Origin: Hyphomicrobiales bacterium
GTDB taxonomy: Bacteria; Pseudomonadota; Alphaproteobacteria; Rhizobiales; Rhizobiaceae
NCBI GenBank assembly: GCA_900466575.1
Contig: UBMP01000015.1
Span: forward strand, 82,704-146,703
DNA length: 64,000 nt
Reading direction: 5' to 3'
Positions 17,683 through 28,702 of this stretch are shown one piece after another. Position 1 is the stretch's first letter; each line of letters opens with the position of its first letter. Under the pieces are notes generated by a model, which was given only the letters and a program-made list of their open reading frames with translations, did no database searches and was not told where the DNA came from. Made by a program: the position numbers and the translations under genes.

Positions 17683-17970
17683 ATGCAGACAGTTTCTTTT
17701 CTGAGTTCACACCCTTTCGATCATGTTCAGCGCGGGCTCGACATCCTGCGCAAGATGCATTTCGGCCTGGTGCGCCTCAGCGTGGAGCCGAGCGGATCGG
17801 CCTTTCTGGTCGAGATCACCTTCCAACAGCGCGGCGATCTCGCGGCGGATATTTTCCTCGACCGCTTGGCCCAGCTCGATGGCCTGGTGTTCCAGCCAGC
17901 GCTTGCAGGCGCCAGAACCGAGAGCCGCGCATGCCCGCGACCGCCGAAGGCTGCGGCAGCCCCGTGTTAA
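17683..17970 (+). CDS. Small ACT-like protein heading the bkd operon
   Basis: A 95-aa protein with the ribosome-binding site GGGAGGCGG just upstream of its ATG. Residues 1-75 have the alternating pattern of a single ACT domain, comparable in layout to the small regulatory subunit of acetolactate synthase (IlvM): a helix HVQRGLDILRKMHFG, then strands LVRLSVEP and FLVEITFQ, then a second helix. The tail is basic and proline-rich. It begins the run ahead of the 45-aa ORF and mmsB. A role in sensing branched-chain amino acids is a guess; I do not recognise a named family. Confidence 0.6.
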   Translation: MQTVSFLSSHPFDHVQRGLDILRKMHFGLVRLSVEPSGSAFLVEITFQQRGDLAADIFLDRLAQLDGLVFQPALAGARTESRACPRPPKAAAAPC

Positions 17971-17985
17971 TGGGAGGAGTGCGCC

Positions 17986-18123
17986 ATGAGCTTCGACCCG
18001 AGAGACGCCCGTGAGGCCAACTCCGACAGGGGGATGTCGTTGGCGTGGGAGCGTATCGCGCCTCATGCCGCCGGGTGGGCGGTGGCGACCTCAATTTCGC
18101 AATCGGAGACGACTAGGCCATGA
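17986..18123 (+). CDS. 45-aa small protein, translationally coupled to mmsB
   Basis: A 45-codon reading frame starting MSFDPRDAREANSDRGM, with a strong Shine-Dalgarno GGGAGGAG seven bases before its ATG. Its stop TGA overlaps the mmsB ATG as ATGA. That layout argues for real translation. It could be a functional small protein or a leader that couples translation to mmsB. I do not recognise the sequence. It contains SLAWERIAPHAAGWAVA, which is mildly hydrophobic but too short for a confident membrane segment. Confidence 0.55.
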   Translation: MSFDPRDAREANSDRGMSLAWERIAPHAAGWAVATSISQSETTRP

Positions 18124-18995
18124 AGATAGGATTCATCGGACTTGGGAATATGGGCGGCCCGATGGCTGCCAACCTCGCCAAAGCGGGCCACGCGGTTACC
18201 GGCTTTGATGTTGCTGGGGTGACCGTGCCGGGCGTCGCCAGCGCCACACGCGCCAGCGATGCAGTGCAAGGTCAAGACGTCGTCGTGACCATGCTTCCGA
18301 ACGGTCAGATCCTGTTGGCAGTTTACGATGAAATCGTGCCCTATGCAGGCGAAGGTGCCCTGTTCATCGATTGCTCGACCGTCGATGTGGCGAGCGCGCT
18401 TTCCGCCCATGTCAAATGCCGCAAGAACCTGATCGAAAGCGTCGATGCGCCGGTGTCGGGCGGCATAGCGGGGGCTGCGGCCGGCACTCTGACTTTCATG
18501 GCGGGAGGCTCAGCCGAAGCCTATGCGCGCGCGCTGCCGCTGTTCGAGATCATGGGACAGAAATCCGTCCATTGTGGAAACGCCGGATCAGGACAGGCGG
18601 CGAAAATCTGCAACAATATGGTTCTCGGCATCTCGATGATCGGTGTTTGCGAGGCCTTCGCGCTGGCCGACAAGCTCGGGCTGAAGCGCCAGAACCTGTT
18701 CGACGTCATGTCGACTTCGTCCGGCTCCTGCTGGTCCGTCAACAATTACTGCCCTGCGCCGGGTGTCGGTCCGGTCACTCCGGCGGATAACGACTACAAG
18801 CCGGGATTTGCGGCCGAACTGATGCTGAAGGATTTGCGTCTCAGCCAGGCCGCGGCGGAAGGCGCCCGCGCTGCAACGCCGCTGGGTGCGGCTGCTACGG
18901 CTCTCTATGCCGAGTTCGTCGGGTCCGGAGGCGCGGGGAAGGATTTCTCGGCCATACTACCCTGGCTAGAGACCATCGCCCGCGAGGACGGGTGA
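18120..18995 (+). CDS. mmsB: 3-hydroxyisobutyrate dehydrogenase
   Basis: A 291-aa beta-hydroxyacid dehydrogenase for the valine pathway, oxidising 3-hydroxyisobutyrate to methylmalonate semialdehyde. Visible features are the N-terminal GLGNMGGPMA, the substrate-binding DAPVSGGIAGA (about 116-126) and the catalytic lysine in GQAAKICNNM (about 160-169). It starts in an ATGA overlap with the 45-aa ORF and precedes the bkd genes by 55 bp, joining two steps of valine breakdown. Related enzymes such as tartronate semialdehyde reductase share these motifs, but the bkd context favours MmsB. Confidence 0.85.
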   Translation: MKIGFIGLGNMGGPMAANLAKAGHAVTGFDVAGVTVPGVASATRASDAVQGQDVVVTMLPNGQILLAVYDEIVPYAGEGALFIDCSTVDVASALSAHVKCRKNLIESVDAPVSGGIAGAAAGTLTFMAGGSAEAYARALPLFEIMGQKSVHCGNAGSGQAAKICNNMVLGISMIGVCEAFALADKLGLKRQNLFDVMSTSSGSCWSVNNYCPAPGVGPVTPADNDYKPGFAAELMLKDLRLSQAAAEGARAATPLGAAATALYAEFVGSGGAGKDFSAILPWLETIAREDG

Positions 18996-19038
18996 CGTCG
19001 TCCGGACGTTTCGCCAACAACGACGCCTGCGAAATTGA

Positions 19039-20292
<1,254 letters not shown>

Positions 20293-20295
20293 GCG

Positions 20296-21309
20296 ATGAC
20301 CAGGATGACGATGATTGAAGCGATCCAGAACGCCCACGATCTCGCCATGGGCGCGGATGAACGCGTCGTGGTGATGGGCCAGGACGTCGGTTATTTCGGC
20401 GGCGTCTTCCGCTGCACGGCAGGTCTGCAGAAGAAATACGGCAAGACGCGTTGCTTCGATGCGCCGATCAGCGAGCTCGGCATTGTCGGTACCGCGATCG
20501 GCATGGCCGCCTACGGCCTGCGCCCCTGTGTCGAGATTCAGTTCGCCGACTACATGTACCCAGGCTACGACCAGATCGTGTCGGAAGCTGCGCGGCTGCG
20601 CTATCGCTCGGCCGGCGAATTTACCTGCCCGCTGGTGATCCGCATGCCGACAGGCGGTGGCATCTACGGCGCACAGACGCATAGTCAAAGCCCGGAGGCG
20701 CTGTTTACCCATGTCGCCGGCCTGAAAACAGTCATCCCGTCAAACCCCGCCGACGCTAAGGGCCTGTTGCTGGCTGCGATCGAGGATCCGGATCCGGTGA
20801 TTTTTCTCGAACCCAAGCGCCTTTATAACGGCCCCTTTGACGGCCATCACGACCGGCCCGTCGTGCCCTGGAAAAAGCACGAGGCGGGCGAGGTGTCGCC
20901 GGATTATTACACCGTCCCGCTCGGCAAGGCCGCGACCCGCAGGGAAGGGTCGGATCTGACGATCCTGTCCTACGGCACGATGGTTCACGTCGCGCTGGCT
21001 GCGGTCGAGGAGCTGGGTGTCGATGCCGAGGTGATCGATCTGCGGACGCTCATTCCGCTCGACAAGCCGGCGATCGTCGAATCCGTCAGGAAGACGGGCA
21101 GGTGCCTCATCGTCCACGAAGCGACGCTGACGTCCGGGTATGGGGCCGAGCTTGCGGCCGTGGTGCAGCGGGAATGTTTCTATCACCTGGAAGCGCCGAT
21201 CGAACGGGTGGCGGGCTGGGATACACCCTATCCGCATGCCGGCGAGTGGGACTATTTCCCCGGTCCGAACCGCGTCGCGGCCGCAATCAAAGCCGTCATG
21301 GAGGCGTGA
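20296..21309 (+). CDS. bkdA2: Branched-chain 2-oxoacid dehydrogenase E1 beta subunit
   Basis: A 337-aa transketolase-like E1 beta chain, with the pyrimidine-binding domain in the first half (MGQDVGYFGGVFRCT near residue 33; FADYMYPGYDQIVSEAARLR near 85-104) and a C-terminal transketolase domain. It forms the alpha2beta2 E1 with BkdA1. There are 3 bp before it and one base after it to the next gene, so it is tightly co-translated with both neighbours. Confidence 0.93.
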   Translation: MTRMTMIEAIQNAHDLAMGADERVVVMGQDVGYFGGVFRCTAGLQKKYGKTRCFDAPISELGIVGTAIGMAAYGLRPCVEIQFADYMYPGYDQIVSEAARLRYRSAGEFTCPLVIRMPTGGGIYGAQTHSQSPEALFTHVAGLKTVIPSNPADAKGLLLAAIEDPDPVIFLEPKRLYNGPFDGHHDRPVVPWKKHEAGEVSPDYYTVPLGKAATRREGSDLTILSYGTMVHVALAAVEELGVDAEVIDLRTLIPLDKPAIVESVRKTGRCLIVHEATLTSGYGAELAAVVQRECFYHLEAPIERVAGWDTPYPHAGEWDYFPGPNRVAAAIKAVMEA

Positions 21310-21310
21310 G

Positions 21311-22612
21311 ATGGGCATCGTCACCGTAAAACTGCCTGACGTCGGCGAGGGTATTGCCGAGGCGGAACTGGTTGAATGGAGTGTCAAGGTTGGCGACCTT
21401 GTCAGGGAGGACCAGATCCTTGCCGCTGTCATGACCGACAAGGCGACCGTCGAGATCCCATCCCCGGTCGAGGGCAAGGTGATCTGGCTCGGTGGCGAGA
21501 TCGGCCAGCAACTGGCCATCGGCGGCAATCTGATCAGGATTGAGGTCGAAGGTGCAGGCGAGGCTTCCGACGTCCCCCCGCAATCGCATATCGATGCCGG
21601 GGCCGGCCAGGCCTCTGCTCCCGAAATCCAGACAGACAGGTCCGCGCCGCCGTCGGCACCTCCAGGGGAGGCACCGGCTGCGCTGGCCATGCCGGTTCGC
21701 AGTCCCGCGCCGGCGTGGCCCGTCGCACCGTCGCAAGGTCCCATTCGGCTGGCAGGCGAAAAGCCGCTTGCCTCTCCTTCGGTTCGCCAACGCGCTCTTT
21801 CCGCGGGTATAGACTTGAGGCGGCTTGCCGGCACCGGCCCGGCGGGACGCATCACTCATGAGGATGTCGACCATTTCCTCGCCGGCTCCCACGCATCACT
21901 GCCAAGACAGGCTGAGGTGCGCGAGACCAAGGTGATCGGGCTTCGCCGCAAGATCGCCGAGCGGATGTCCAATGCCAAGCGACGCATTCCGCATATCACG
22001 ATCGTCGAGGAGATCGATGTCACCGCACTTGAGGCCTTGCGCGAGCAGCTGAACAGCGAACGCTCGGCAGGCCGCCCGAAGCTGACCGTCCTTCCCTTCC
22101 TGATGGCTGCGATGGTGCGTGCTCTTCAAGAACAGCCAGGATTGAATGCGCATTTCGACGACGAGAACGACGTGATCCGCGAATTCTCGGCGGTCCATAT
22201 CGGAATCGCCACGCAGACGAAGGGCGGGCTACTGGTGCCGGTCGTGCGCCATAGCGAGCATCTTTCGCTTTGGGATTCGGGCTCCGAGCTGACGCGTCTG
22301 GCCGAGGCTGCGCGCAACGGAACAGCCTCTCGCGATGAGCTGTCAGGATCGACCATCACCATCTCGTCGCTGGGCCCGCTCGGGGCGATCGCCACGACGC
22401 CGATCATCAATCATCCGGAAGTGGCCATCGTCGGCGTCAACCGGATGGAGGTCCGCCCGAAGTGGGACGGCAGCGAATTCGTGCCGCGCAAGATGATGAA
22501 CCTCTCTTCGAGCTTCGATCATCGCGTCATCGACGGGTGGGATGCGGCGGTATTCGTCAAGCGTCTCAAGACATTGCTGGAAACGCCAGCGCTGATATTC
22601 GTGGAGAAGTGA
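21311..22612 (+). CDS. bkdB: Branched-chain 2-oxoacid dehydrogenase E2 (lipoamide acyltransferase)
   Basis: A 433-aa E2 core protein. The domains in order are one lipoyl domain (lysine in [13 protein letters not shown], about residue 44), a proline/alanine-rich linker, the peripheral subunit-binding domain ([19 protein letters not shown], about 155-173) and the catalytic acyltransferase domain with the active-site motif [13 protein letters not shown] near residue 400. The start at 21311 follows the bkdA2 stop by one base. It transfers the branched acyl group to CoA. Confidence 0.93.
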   Translation: MGIVTVKLPDVGEGIAEAELVEWSVKVGDLVREDQILAAVMTDKATVEIPSPVEGKVIWLGGEIGQQLAIGGNLIRIEVEGAGEASDVPPQSHIDAGAGQASAPEIQTDRSAPPSAPPGEAPAALAMPVRSPAPAWPVAPSQGPIRLAGEKPLASPSVRQRALSAGIDLRRLAGTGPAGRITHEDVDHFLAGSHASLPRQAEVRETKVIGLRRKIAERMSNAKRRIPHITIVEEIDVTALEALREQLNSERSAGRPKLTVLPFLMAAMVRALQEQPGLNAHFDDENDVIREFSAVHIGIATQTKGGLLVPVVRHSEHLSLWDSGSELTRLAEAARNGTASRDELSGSTITISSLGPLGAIATTPIINHPEVAIVGVNRMEVRPKWDGSEFVPRKMMNLSSSFDHRVIDGWDAAVFVKRLKTLLETPALIFVEK

Positions 22613-22613
22613 C

Positions 22614-24011
22614 ATGACGGATCTTCGGTGCAAACTTCTCGTCATCGGGGCGGGGCCGGGGGGCTATGTCTGCGCGATCAGGGCGGGTCAGCTCGGCGTC
22701 GATACGATCATCGTCGAGCGCGCCAGCCTGGGCGGCACCTGCCTGAACATCGGCTGCATTCCCTCCAAGGCGTTGATCCATGCCGCCGACGAGTTCAGCA
22801 AAGTCGCTGCGGCGGCAAGCGCTTCCGCGCACTTGGGAATTTCCGCGCCCGGGGCCAGCATCGATCTGAAGGCGACGATCGACTGGAAGGATGCGATCGT
22901 CCATCGCCTCACCACCGGTGTCGGCGCACTTCTGAAAAAGGCCGGTGTCAGGGTCGTCAAAGGGAATGCCGAATTTCTCGACGGCAAGACTGTTGAATTG
23001 GAATTCGAGGGCAATCGTCAGCGCATCGTCGCCGAAACCATCGTCATCGCCACGGGGGCAGAACCGGTCGAGTTGCCATTCCTGCCGTTTGGCGGGCCCG
23101 TGATGTCGTCGACCACTGCGCTCTCCCGTCAGACCGTTCCGCAACAGCTGGTCGTTGTCGGTGGCGGATATATCGGCCTTGAGATCGGGACCGTGTTTCG
23201 AAAGCTGGGCGCCTCCGTGACGATCGTGGAGGCCGCGTCGCGCATTCTGCCGCAATATGACGCCGAGCTGACGAAGCCGTTGCTGCAGCGGCTGAAGACG
23301 CTCGGCATTGACGTGAAGGCCGAGTGCCGGGCTCAGGGTCTGCAGAGTGACGGAAAGGGGCTGGTCATCACCTTAAAGGATGGCGATGAGCAGGTGCTGC
23401 CGGCGGACGCGGTTCTCGTCACGGTCGGAAGACGGCCGGTCACCCAGGGCTTTGGGCTGGAAGGGCTCAAGCTGACGATGTCGGGACCCTTCGTGGAGAT
23501 CGACGCCATGTGCCGCACATCGATGCGCGGTGTCTTTGCGATCGGCGATGTTACCGGCGAACCGATGCTGGCGCATCGCGCCATGGCACAGGGCGAAATG
23601 GTGGCCGAGATCGTCGCCGGCAAGAAGCGGATCTGGGACAAGGTCGCCATTCCGGCGATCTGCTTTACCGATCCCGAACTGGTCACCGTGGGACAATCAC
23701 CCGACGAGGCCAAGAATGCGGGCATCGAAACCAAGATCGGGACGTTTCCGTTTAGAGGTAACGGCCGGGCGATGACGCTGGAGCGGGATGACGGTTTCGT
23801 TCGCATTGTCGCGCGGGCCGACAATCATCTCGTTCTCGGTATCCAGGCACTTGGCCAGGGCGTTGCCGAGCTTGCTTCAGCCTTCGGTCTGGCGCTCGAA
23901 ATGGGCGCACGTCTCGAAGACATTGCGGCAACAATCCATGCGCATCCCAGCCTCGGCGAAGCCGTTCAGGAGGCCGCCCTCAGCGGCCTCGGCCATGCCA
24001 TTCACTTTTGA
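22614..24011 (+). CDS. lpdV: Dihydrolipoyl dehydrogenase (E3) of the bkd complex
   Basis: A 465-aa FAD-dependent disulphide oxidoreductase. The FAD fingerprint is [17 protein letters not shown], the redox cysteines are in [15 protein letters not shown] (about 42-56), the NAD site is [12 protein letters not shown], and the C-terminal active-site region [14 protein letters not shown] contains the catalytic His. It starts one base after bkdB and closes the operon. It converges with the IPMDH-like gene across 123 bp in which I see no clear terminator. Confidence 0.95.
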   Translation: MTDLRCKLLVIGAGPGGYVCAIRAGQLGVDTIIVERASLGGTCLNIGCIPSKALIHAADEFSKVAAAASASAHLGISAPGASIDLKATIDWKDAIVHRLTTGVGALLKKAGVRVVKGNAEFLDGKTVELEFEGNRQRIVAETIVIATGAEPVELPFLPFGGPVMSSTTALSRQTVPQQLVVVGGGYIGLEIGTVFRKLGASVTIVEAASRILPQYDAELTKPLLQRLKTLGIDVKAECRAQGLQSDGKGLVITLKDGDEQVLPADAVLVTVGRRPVTQGFGLEGLKLTMSGPFVEIDAMCRTSMRGVFAIGDVTGEPMLAHRAMAQGEMVAEIVAGKKRIWDKVAIPAICFTDPELVTVGQSPDEAKNAGIETKIGTFPFRGNGRAMTLERDDGFVRIVARADNHLVLGIQALGQGVAELASAFGLALEMGARLEDIAATIHAHPSLGEAVQEAALSGLGHAIHF

Positions 24012-24134
24012 CGGAGATCCATGACAGGAGGATTGCTGTCGCAGGTCTGGACGTCCTCGAGATGGTATCGCTCCACCGATAGCCCATCAACGGGCCTCTG
24101 GATTGTCTGTTTCGGGGTCAACCTCAGGCTTCGG

Positions 24135-25232
24135 CTAGTTTGCTTCCGCCACGCGCTCGCAGAGCATCCTGGTGATGTCGGCCGATTTCCAGGAGCCCTT
24201 GAGGTCTGCGCTGAGGCATCCCGAAGCGAGCGCATCGTTCACCGCCGTTTTGATGTTGGTCGCTGCCGCAGCCAGCGATGCATCCTGGTGTCTGACGCCG
24301 AGCCAGTCCAGCATGGCGGCCGCCGAAAGGACCGTGCCGTAGGGATTGGCGATGCCCTTGCCGGCAATGTCAGGCGCGGAGCCGTGGGCGGCCTGGAAGA
24401 AGCCGTTGCGGTCGCCGAGTTCGGCCGACGGCGCAAGTCCCATGCCGCCGATCGTGGCAGCGCCCAGATCCGAGATGATGTCCCCGAACATGTTCTCCGT
24501 GACGATGACGTTGAAATGGCCGGGCTTGAGCACGAGATGCATCGTCATCGCGTCGATTAGAACATATTCGGTCGCGATATCCGGATATTCCTCCGCCACG
24601 CGGCTGAAGATCGACCGGAAGAAGGCGTAGCTGCGCAGAACATTGGCCTTGTCGCAGCAGGTTACGCGCCGCACGCCGTCGCGCGGTGCACCGTTCGATT
24701 GGCGCGCCAGTTCGAATGCCTTTCGGACGATGCGTTCGACGCCGGTGCGGGTCTGCACGAGGTTGTCGACGGCAAGCTCGCCTCTCAACTGAACGCCAGC
24801 GCCGCGCGCGGCATAAAGGCCTTCGCTGTTTTCCCGCAGGATGACGTAGTCGATCTCGCCCGCCTTGACGCCCGCAAGCGGGCAGGTGACCCCCTCGAAA
24901 AGCCGGATTGGCCGGATATTGGCGTAGAGATCGAGTTCAAAGCGCAGTCGCAGCGTGAAATCCAGACCCGCTTCGGTGCCGTCGGGATGAACGACGCCCG
25001 GAATGCCGCCGGCGCCGTGGAGGATGGCGTCGGCATTCCGGCATCCCTCGAAACTCGCGTCGGGAAAGCTTTCGCCGGTCTTCAGGTAATGTTCGGCTCC
25101 TGCCGGATATTCACGGAAATTTAGCGGCGATCGGTTGCCGAGGGCTGCCCGAACGACTTCGACCGCTGCCGCGCAGACTTCCGGCCCGATGCCGTCGCCG
25201 TGGACCACGGCAATGTCATAAACGTCCTTCAT
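24135..25232 (-). CDS. Isocitrate/isopropylmalate dehydrogenase family, tartrate-dehydrogenase-like
   Basis: A 365-aa NAD(P)-dependent decarboxylating dehydrogenase. It has the N-terminal HGDGIGPEV, ENSEGLYA (about 135), a lysine in CDKANVLR (about 190), the metal/substrate motif NMFGDIISDLGAA (about 240) and the cofactor loop HGSAPDIAGKGIANP. The substrate could be tartrate, isopropylmalate or a similar 2-hydroxy acid. Because it is paired with an SDR gene (10 bp upstream) next to an aldehyde dehydrogenase, a catabolic role is likelier than leucine synthesis. GAGGCGG precedes the start at 25232. Confidence 0.8.
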   Translation of the reverse strand: MKDVYDIAVVHGDGIGPEVCAAAVEVVRAALGNRSPLNFREYPAGAEHYLKTGESFPDASFEGCRNADAILHGAGGIPGVVHPDGTEAGLDFTLRLRFELDLYANIRPIRLFEGVTCPLAGVKAGEIDYVILRENSEGLYAARGAGVQLRGELAVDNLVQTRTGVERIVRKAFELARQSNGAPRDGVRRVTCCDKANVLRSYAFFRSIFSRVAEEYPDIATEYVLIDAMTMHLVLKPGHFNVIVTENMFGDIISDLGAATIGGMGLAPSAELGDRNGFFQAAHGSAPDIAGKGIANPYGTVLSAAAMLDWLGVRHQDASLAAAATNIKTAVNDALASGCLSADLKGSWKSADITRMLCERVAEAN

Positions 25233-25242
25233 CGCCGCCTCG

Positions 25243-25989
25243 TCAGATACATTTGCCGCCATCGACGTTGAGATCAACGCCGGTGATCATGCTGGCTTCG
25301 TCGGAGCAGAGAAAGGCTGCGGCATTGCCCATGTCCGCAGGTGTCGAAAGGCGGCCGATCGGAATGGTGGACACGATCCGCGCCCGGCTTTCGTCGCTGT
25401 CGGAGCCGATGAAGGTGGAAAGCAGCGGTGTTTCGCCGGCGACCGGATTGATGGCGTTCACCCGGATGCCGAAGGGCGCCAGCTCGATGGCCATGGCGCG
25501 GGTGGCGGCGATGCCCCAGCCCTTGGATGCGTTGTACCAGGTGAGGTTCGGTCGGGGCGACACGCCGCCGGTGGAGGCGACGTTCAGGATGGCGCCCTGG
25601 CGCTGCGCCTTGAAATGCGGCAGCACGGCGCGCGCGCCATGATAGATCGAGCGGATGTTGACGTTGAAGATGCGCTCGAACATGTCCTCCGTCATGTCTT
25701 CCATGGGCGTCGGCGGTTGGCCGATACCGGCATTGTTGACGAGGATATGGAGGCCGCCGAATTGCGCGACGGCCAGATCGCGCGCCGCTTCAAGGCTTTG
25801 CAGGGTTGCCACGTCGCCGGCAAGCGGTGCGACTGCGTCCCCGAATTGGCCGGCCACACGCTCGGCGGCGGACAGGTCGCGGTCCACCAGCACAACCTTC
25901 GCGCCCTCCTCCACGAATTTGCGGACGATGCCTTCCCCAAAGCCCGATCCGCCACCCGTCACAATGGCCACCTTTCCAGTCAGTCGCAT
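25243..25989 (-). CDS. Short-chain dehydrogenase/reductase (SDR)
   Basis: A 248-aa classical SDR, probably NAD-linked. It has the cofactor motif TGGGSGFG, a catalytic Ser in NVASTGGVSP, Tyr/Lys in YNASKGWG, and the C-terminal glucose-dehydrogenase-type ending TGVDLNVDGG. The start at 25989 has GGAGGAG upstream. It is divergent from the aldehyde dehydrogenase gene and shares its likely operon with the IPMDH-like gene. The substrate is not evident. Confidence 0.85.
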   Translation of the reverse strand: MRLTGKVAIVTGGGSGFGEGIVRKFVEEGAKVVLVDRDLSAAERVAGQFGDAVAPLAGDVATLQSLEAARDLAVAQFGGLHILVNNAGIGQPPTPMEDMTEDMFERIFNVNIRSIYHGARAVLPHFKAQRQGAILNVASTGGVSPRPNLTWYNASKGWGIAATRAMAIELAPFGIRVNAINPVAGETPLLSTFIGSDSDESRARIVSTIPIGRLSTPADMGNAAAFLCSDEASMITGVDLNVDGGKCI

Positions 25990-26134
25990 GTCGTCTCCTC
26001 CATTTGCGTTCAACATCAGGCAAGTCCGCGCGATTTCACAGTCCGATTATCTGAACGCCTTTTTAGGTTTCTTTATTTGTGCTGCGTCCGCTGATGATCG
26101 ATACCGGGGAAGGAAGAGGATGGAGGATGCTGCA

Positions 26135-27631
26135 ATGACATTGCCTTTCGACGCCAGGCAGATGGCGAGTGCGCTCTACGATGGCGGTTTCCGCCCGATG
26201 TTCATCGGCGGCCAATGGGTTGCCGCCCAGTCGGGGGAGGTGAGCGAAACGTTCAATCCGGCCACCGGCGAGGTACTGGGAACGGTTCCACTGAGTGCCG
26301 CCGCCGATGTCGATCTCGCCGTGGCGGCCGCAAAGAAGGCGCTCCACGGACCATGGTCCAAATTCTCGCCCTATGAACGCCAGACGCTTCTTCTGAAGAT
26401 CGCCGATCTTTTCGAACAGAACTGGGAGCGCCTGTCGGTTTCCGACACGATGAACATGGGGATGCCGATCACCCGGACGCTCGCCAACAAGCGGCGCGTC
26501 ATCGGCATGCTGAGATTTTATGCGGGTCTCGCCACCGCACTTCACGGCGAACTGATCGAGAATTCGATTCCGGGCGAGATCGTCACCTTCACGCGCCGCG
26601 AACCCATCGGTGTCGTGGGTGCCATCATCCCCTGGAACGCGCCGACCGCTGCGTCGATCTGGAAAATTGCGCCAGCGCTTGCGACCGGATGCACCGTGGT
26701 CCTCAAGCCCTCCGAAGAGGCGCCGCTGACCCCCCTTCTGATCGCCAGACTGATGCAGGAGGCCGGTGTGCCCGACGGGGTCGTCAACGTCGTGACCGGC
26801 AAGGGCAATGTTGCCGGTGCGCGGCTTGCCGAACATCCCGATGTCGACAAGATCGTCTTCACCGGATCGACCGCCACAGGCCAGTCGATTGCGCGCGCTG
26901 CCGTCGGCAATCTCAAGCATGTGTCGCTCGAACTTGGCGGCAAATCCCCCGTCATCGTTTGCCGAGATGCCGATATCGATCGTGCCGTTCCTGTTGCTGC
27001 CATGGCAGTGTTCGCCCATTCCGGGCAGATCTGCATTGCCGGCTCGCGCCTCTTTGTCGCGCGGGAAATTCACGAGGAATTCGTGGCGAAGGTTGCAGAC
27101 TTCGCCCGTTCGCTGCGCATCGGCCACGGCATCGAGCCCGACACGGACATCGGACCCCTGATTTCCGCCCGTCAGGCCCAGGTTGTGGAGAATTTCATCG
27201 CCTCGGGCCGCAGCGAAGGCGCGGAATTGGTGACCGGCGGCACCCGGCTTTCCGGTGATCTTTACGACAAGGGCAATTTCCTGGCGCCAACAGTGTTCGG
27301 CGGTGTGAAGGATGAGATGAAGATTGCGCGGGAGGAGATTTTCGGACCGGTGATTTCGGCCATGCCGTTCGATACGATCGAGGAGGCGGTCGAGCGCGCA
27401 AATGCCACGCCCTATGGTCTGGCCGCCGGCGTCTTCACGCAGAATCTCGGCATGGCCCACAAGCTGACGCGCCGCATCAAGGCCGGATCTGTCTGGGTGA
27501 ACATGTATCACGCTATCGACCCGGCGGTTCCATTCGGTGGCATGAAGATGTCAGGCTATGGCCGCGAGGGCGGTATCGAACATCTGCACGAATATCTCGA
27601 AACGAAAGCCATCTGGATCCAGACCGACTGA
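26135..27631 (+). CDS. Aldehyde dehydrogenase (NAD(P)-dependent)
   Basis: A 498-aa ALDH-superfamily enzyme. The catalytic Glu is in LELGGKSPVIV, the catalytic Cys in HSGQICIAGSRL, and the cofactor motif FTGSTATGQ lies between. The start MTLPFDARQM at 26135 has GGAGG eight bases upstream; an ATG at 26120 is a possible alternative. It is divergent from the SDR gene and ends only 4 bp from the converging LysR gene. It may oxidise an aldehyde from the neighbouring SDR/IPMDH-like pathway. Confidence 0.88.
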   Translation: MTLPFDARQMASALYDGGFRPMFIGGQWVAAQSGEVSETFNPATGEVLGTVPLSAAADVDLAVAAAKKALHGPWSKFSPYERQTLLLKIADLFEQNWERLSVSDTMNMGMPITRTLANKRRVIGMLRFYAGLATALHGELIENSIPGEIVTFTRREPIGVVGAIIPWNAPTAASIWKIAPALATGCTVVLKPSEEAPLTPLLIARLMQEAGVPDGVVNVVTGKGNVAGARLAEHPDVDKIVFTGSTATGQSIARAAVGNLKHVSLELGGKSPVIVCRDADIDRAVPVAAMAVFAHSGQICIAGSRLFVAREIHEEFVAKVADFARSLRIGHGIEPDTDIGPLISARQAQVVENFIASGRSEGAELVTGGTRLSGDLYDKGNFLAPTVFGGVKDEMKIAREEIFGPVISAMPFDTIEEAVERANATPYGLAAGVFTQNLGMAHKLTRRIKAGSVWVNMYHAIDPAVPFGGMKMSGYGREGGIEHLHEYLETKAIWIQTD

Positions 27632-27635
27632 TAGG

Positions 27636-28532
27636 TCAGCCTTCGCCGCGCAGATTCGTACGAATGAGTGCGATCAGCTGCTCGGCGTAGCGTTGCTGGA
27701 CATAGCCGCGGCTGGTGATGATGCCAACCGCCCGGCGGGCGAGGGGGTTTTCGAGTGGGACGACGCGCACCCGCTTGCCCAGTCCGGCGTCGAGCGCGAT
27801 GCCGGGCACGATCGACACCCCGAGCCCCGCCGCCATCAGCGCCATGGCCGTTTGTGCGCTCTCCACCTCGTATTGAACCTTCAGTTCGACGCCCTCTTCA
27901 TGAGTCAGGCGATCGACCAGCCCGCGCACGGCGGTCTTGCGGTTGAGCATGATGAGCGGAAACCGCGCCAGCGCATCGAAGCCAATCTTCTTCTCGCCGC
28001 CATAAAATTCCTCCGGAATACAGGCGACGAGGGGATCGTCGATGATCGACTCGAACTGGAAGTCATTCAGGTTGGGGACTTCCGGCCCAATGTAGAACTC
28101 GACTTCCTGCTGATGCAGCAGGGCGAGGGCGGCCTGAGGGGGTGTTTCCTGCACTTCCACGATACTGCGCGGATAACGCAGCTTGAAGGTCGAAAGGATA
28201 TCGCCCAGCCGGCTTGAGGCCAGTGTCGGCGCGCAGGCGATCTGGATCTTGCCCTTTCGGCGGGCGGCCATTTCGGTCAGCCTGTCGAGGCTTGCCTGCA
28301 CGTCGGCCATGGCGCGGCCGATTTCCTCGAAGAGAACCTGGCCCTCGTTGGTCAGGTTCACACGCTGCGGCGTCCGCATGAACAGGCTGATGCCGATCTG
28401 CTCCTCCAGATCCTTGATCTGCATGCTGACGGCGGAAGGCGAGCGATTGCTTTCTTCGGCCGCCTTGCGAAAGCTTCCGGATTCCGCGGCCAGCAGAAAG
28501 GTCTGCAGGAGCTTCAGGTTGATATTCGGCAT
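27636..28532 (-). CDS. LysR-family transcriptional regulator
   Basis: A 298-aa LysR-type regulator. The N-terminal winged helix begins NLKLLQTFLLAAESGSFRKA (about residues 5-24) and the effector domain fills residues 90-295. The start at 28532 follows the family pattern; the in-frame upstream part lacks a ribosome-binding site. It lies downstream of the ribose-type ABC operon on the same strand and converges with the aldehyde dehydrogenase, so either set could be its target. Confidence 0.85.
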   Translation of the reverse strand: MPNINLKLLQTFLLAAESGSFRKAAEESNRSPSAVSMQIKDLEEQIGISLFMRTPQRVNLTNEGQVLFEEIGRAMADVQASLDRLTEMAARRKGKIQIACAPTLASSRLGDILSTFKLRYPRSIVEVQETPPQAALALLHQQEVEFYIGPEVPNLNDFQFESIIDDPLVACIPEEFYGGEKKIGFDALARFPLIMLNRKTAVRGLVDRLTHEEGVELKVQYEVESAQTAMALMAAGLGVSIVPGIALDAGLGKRVRVVPLENPLARRAVGIITSRGYVQQRYAEQLIALIRTNLRGEG

Positions 28533-28702
28533 GGCGAAGGTTGTTCCATGTGCATCTGCACCGCGCTCACGCAATCGGCGGCGGGGGCAGAATAGGATGC
28601 CGGACGATCCTGACAAGGTCGTTTTGCATCAAAATCCGATCATGCAGAGATAAACCCGCACCTGGCCTTGCAAAAAGCCGCTGCACATTTTCGCGGATGT
28701 AC

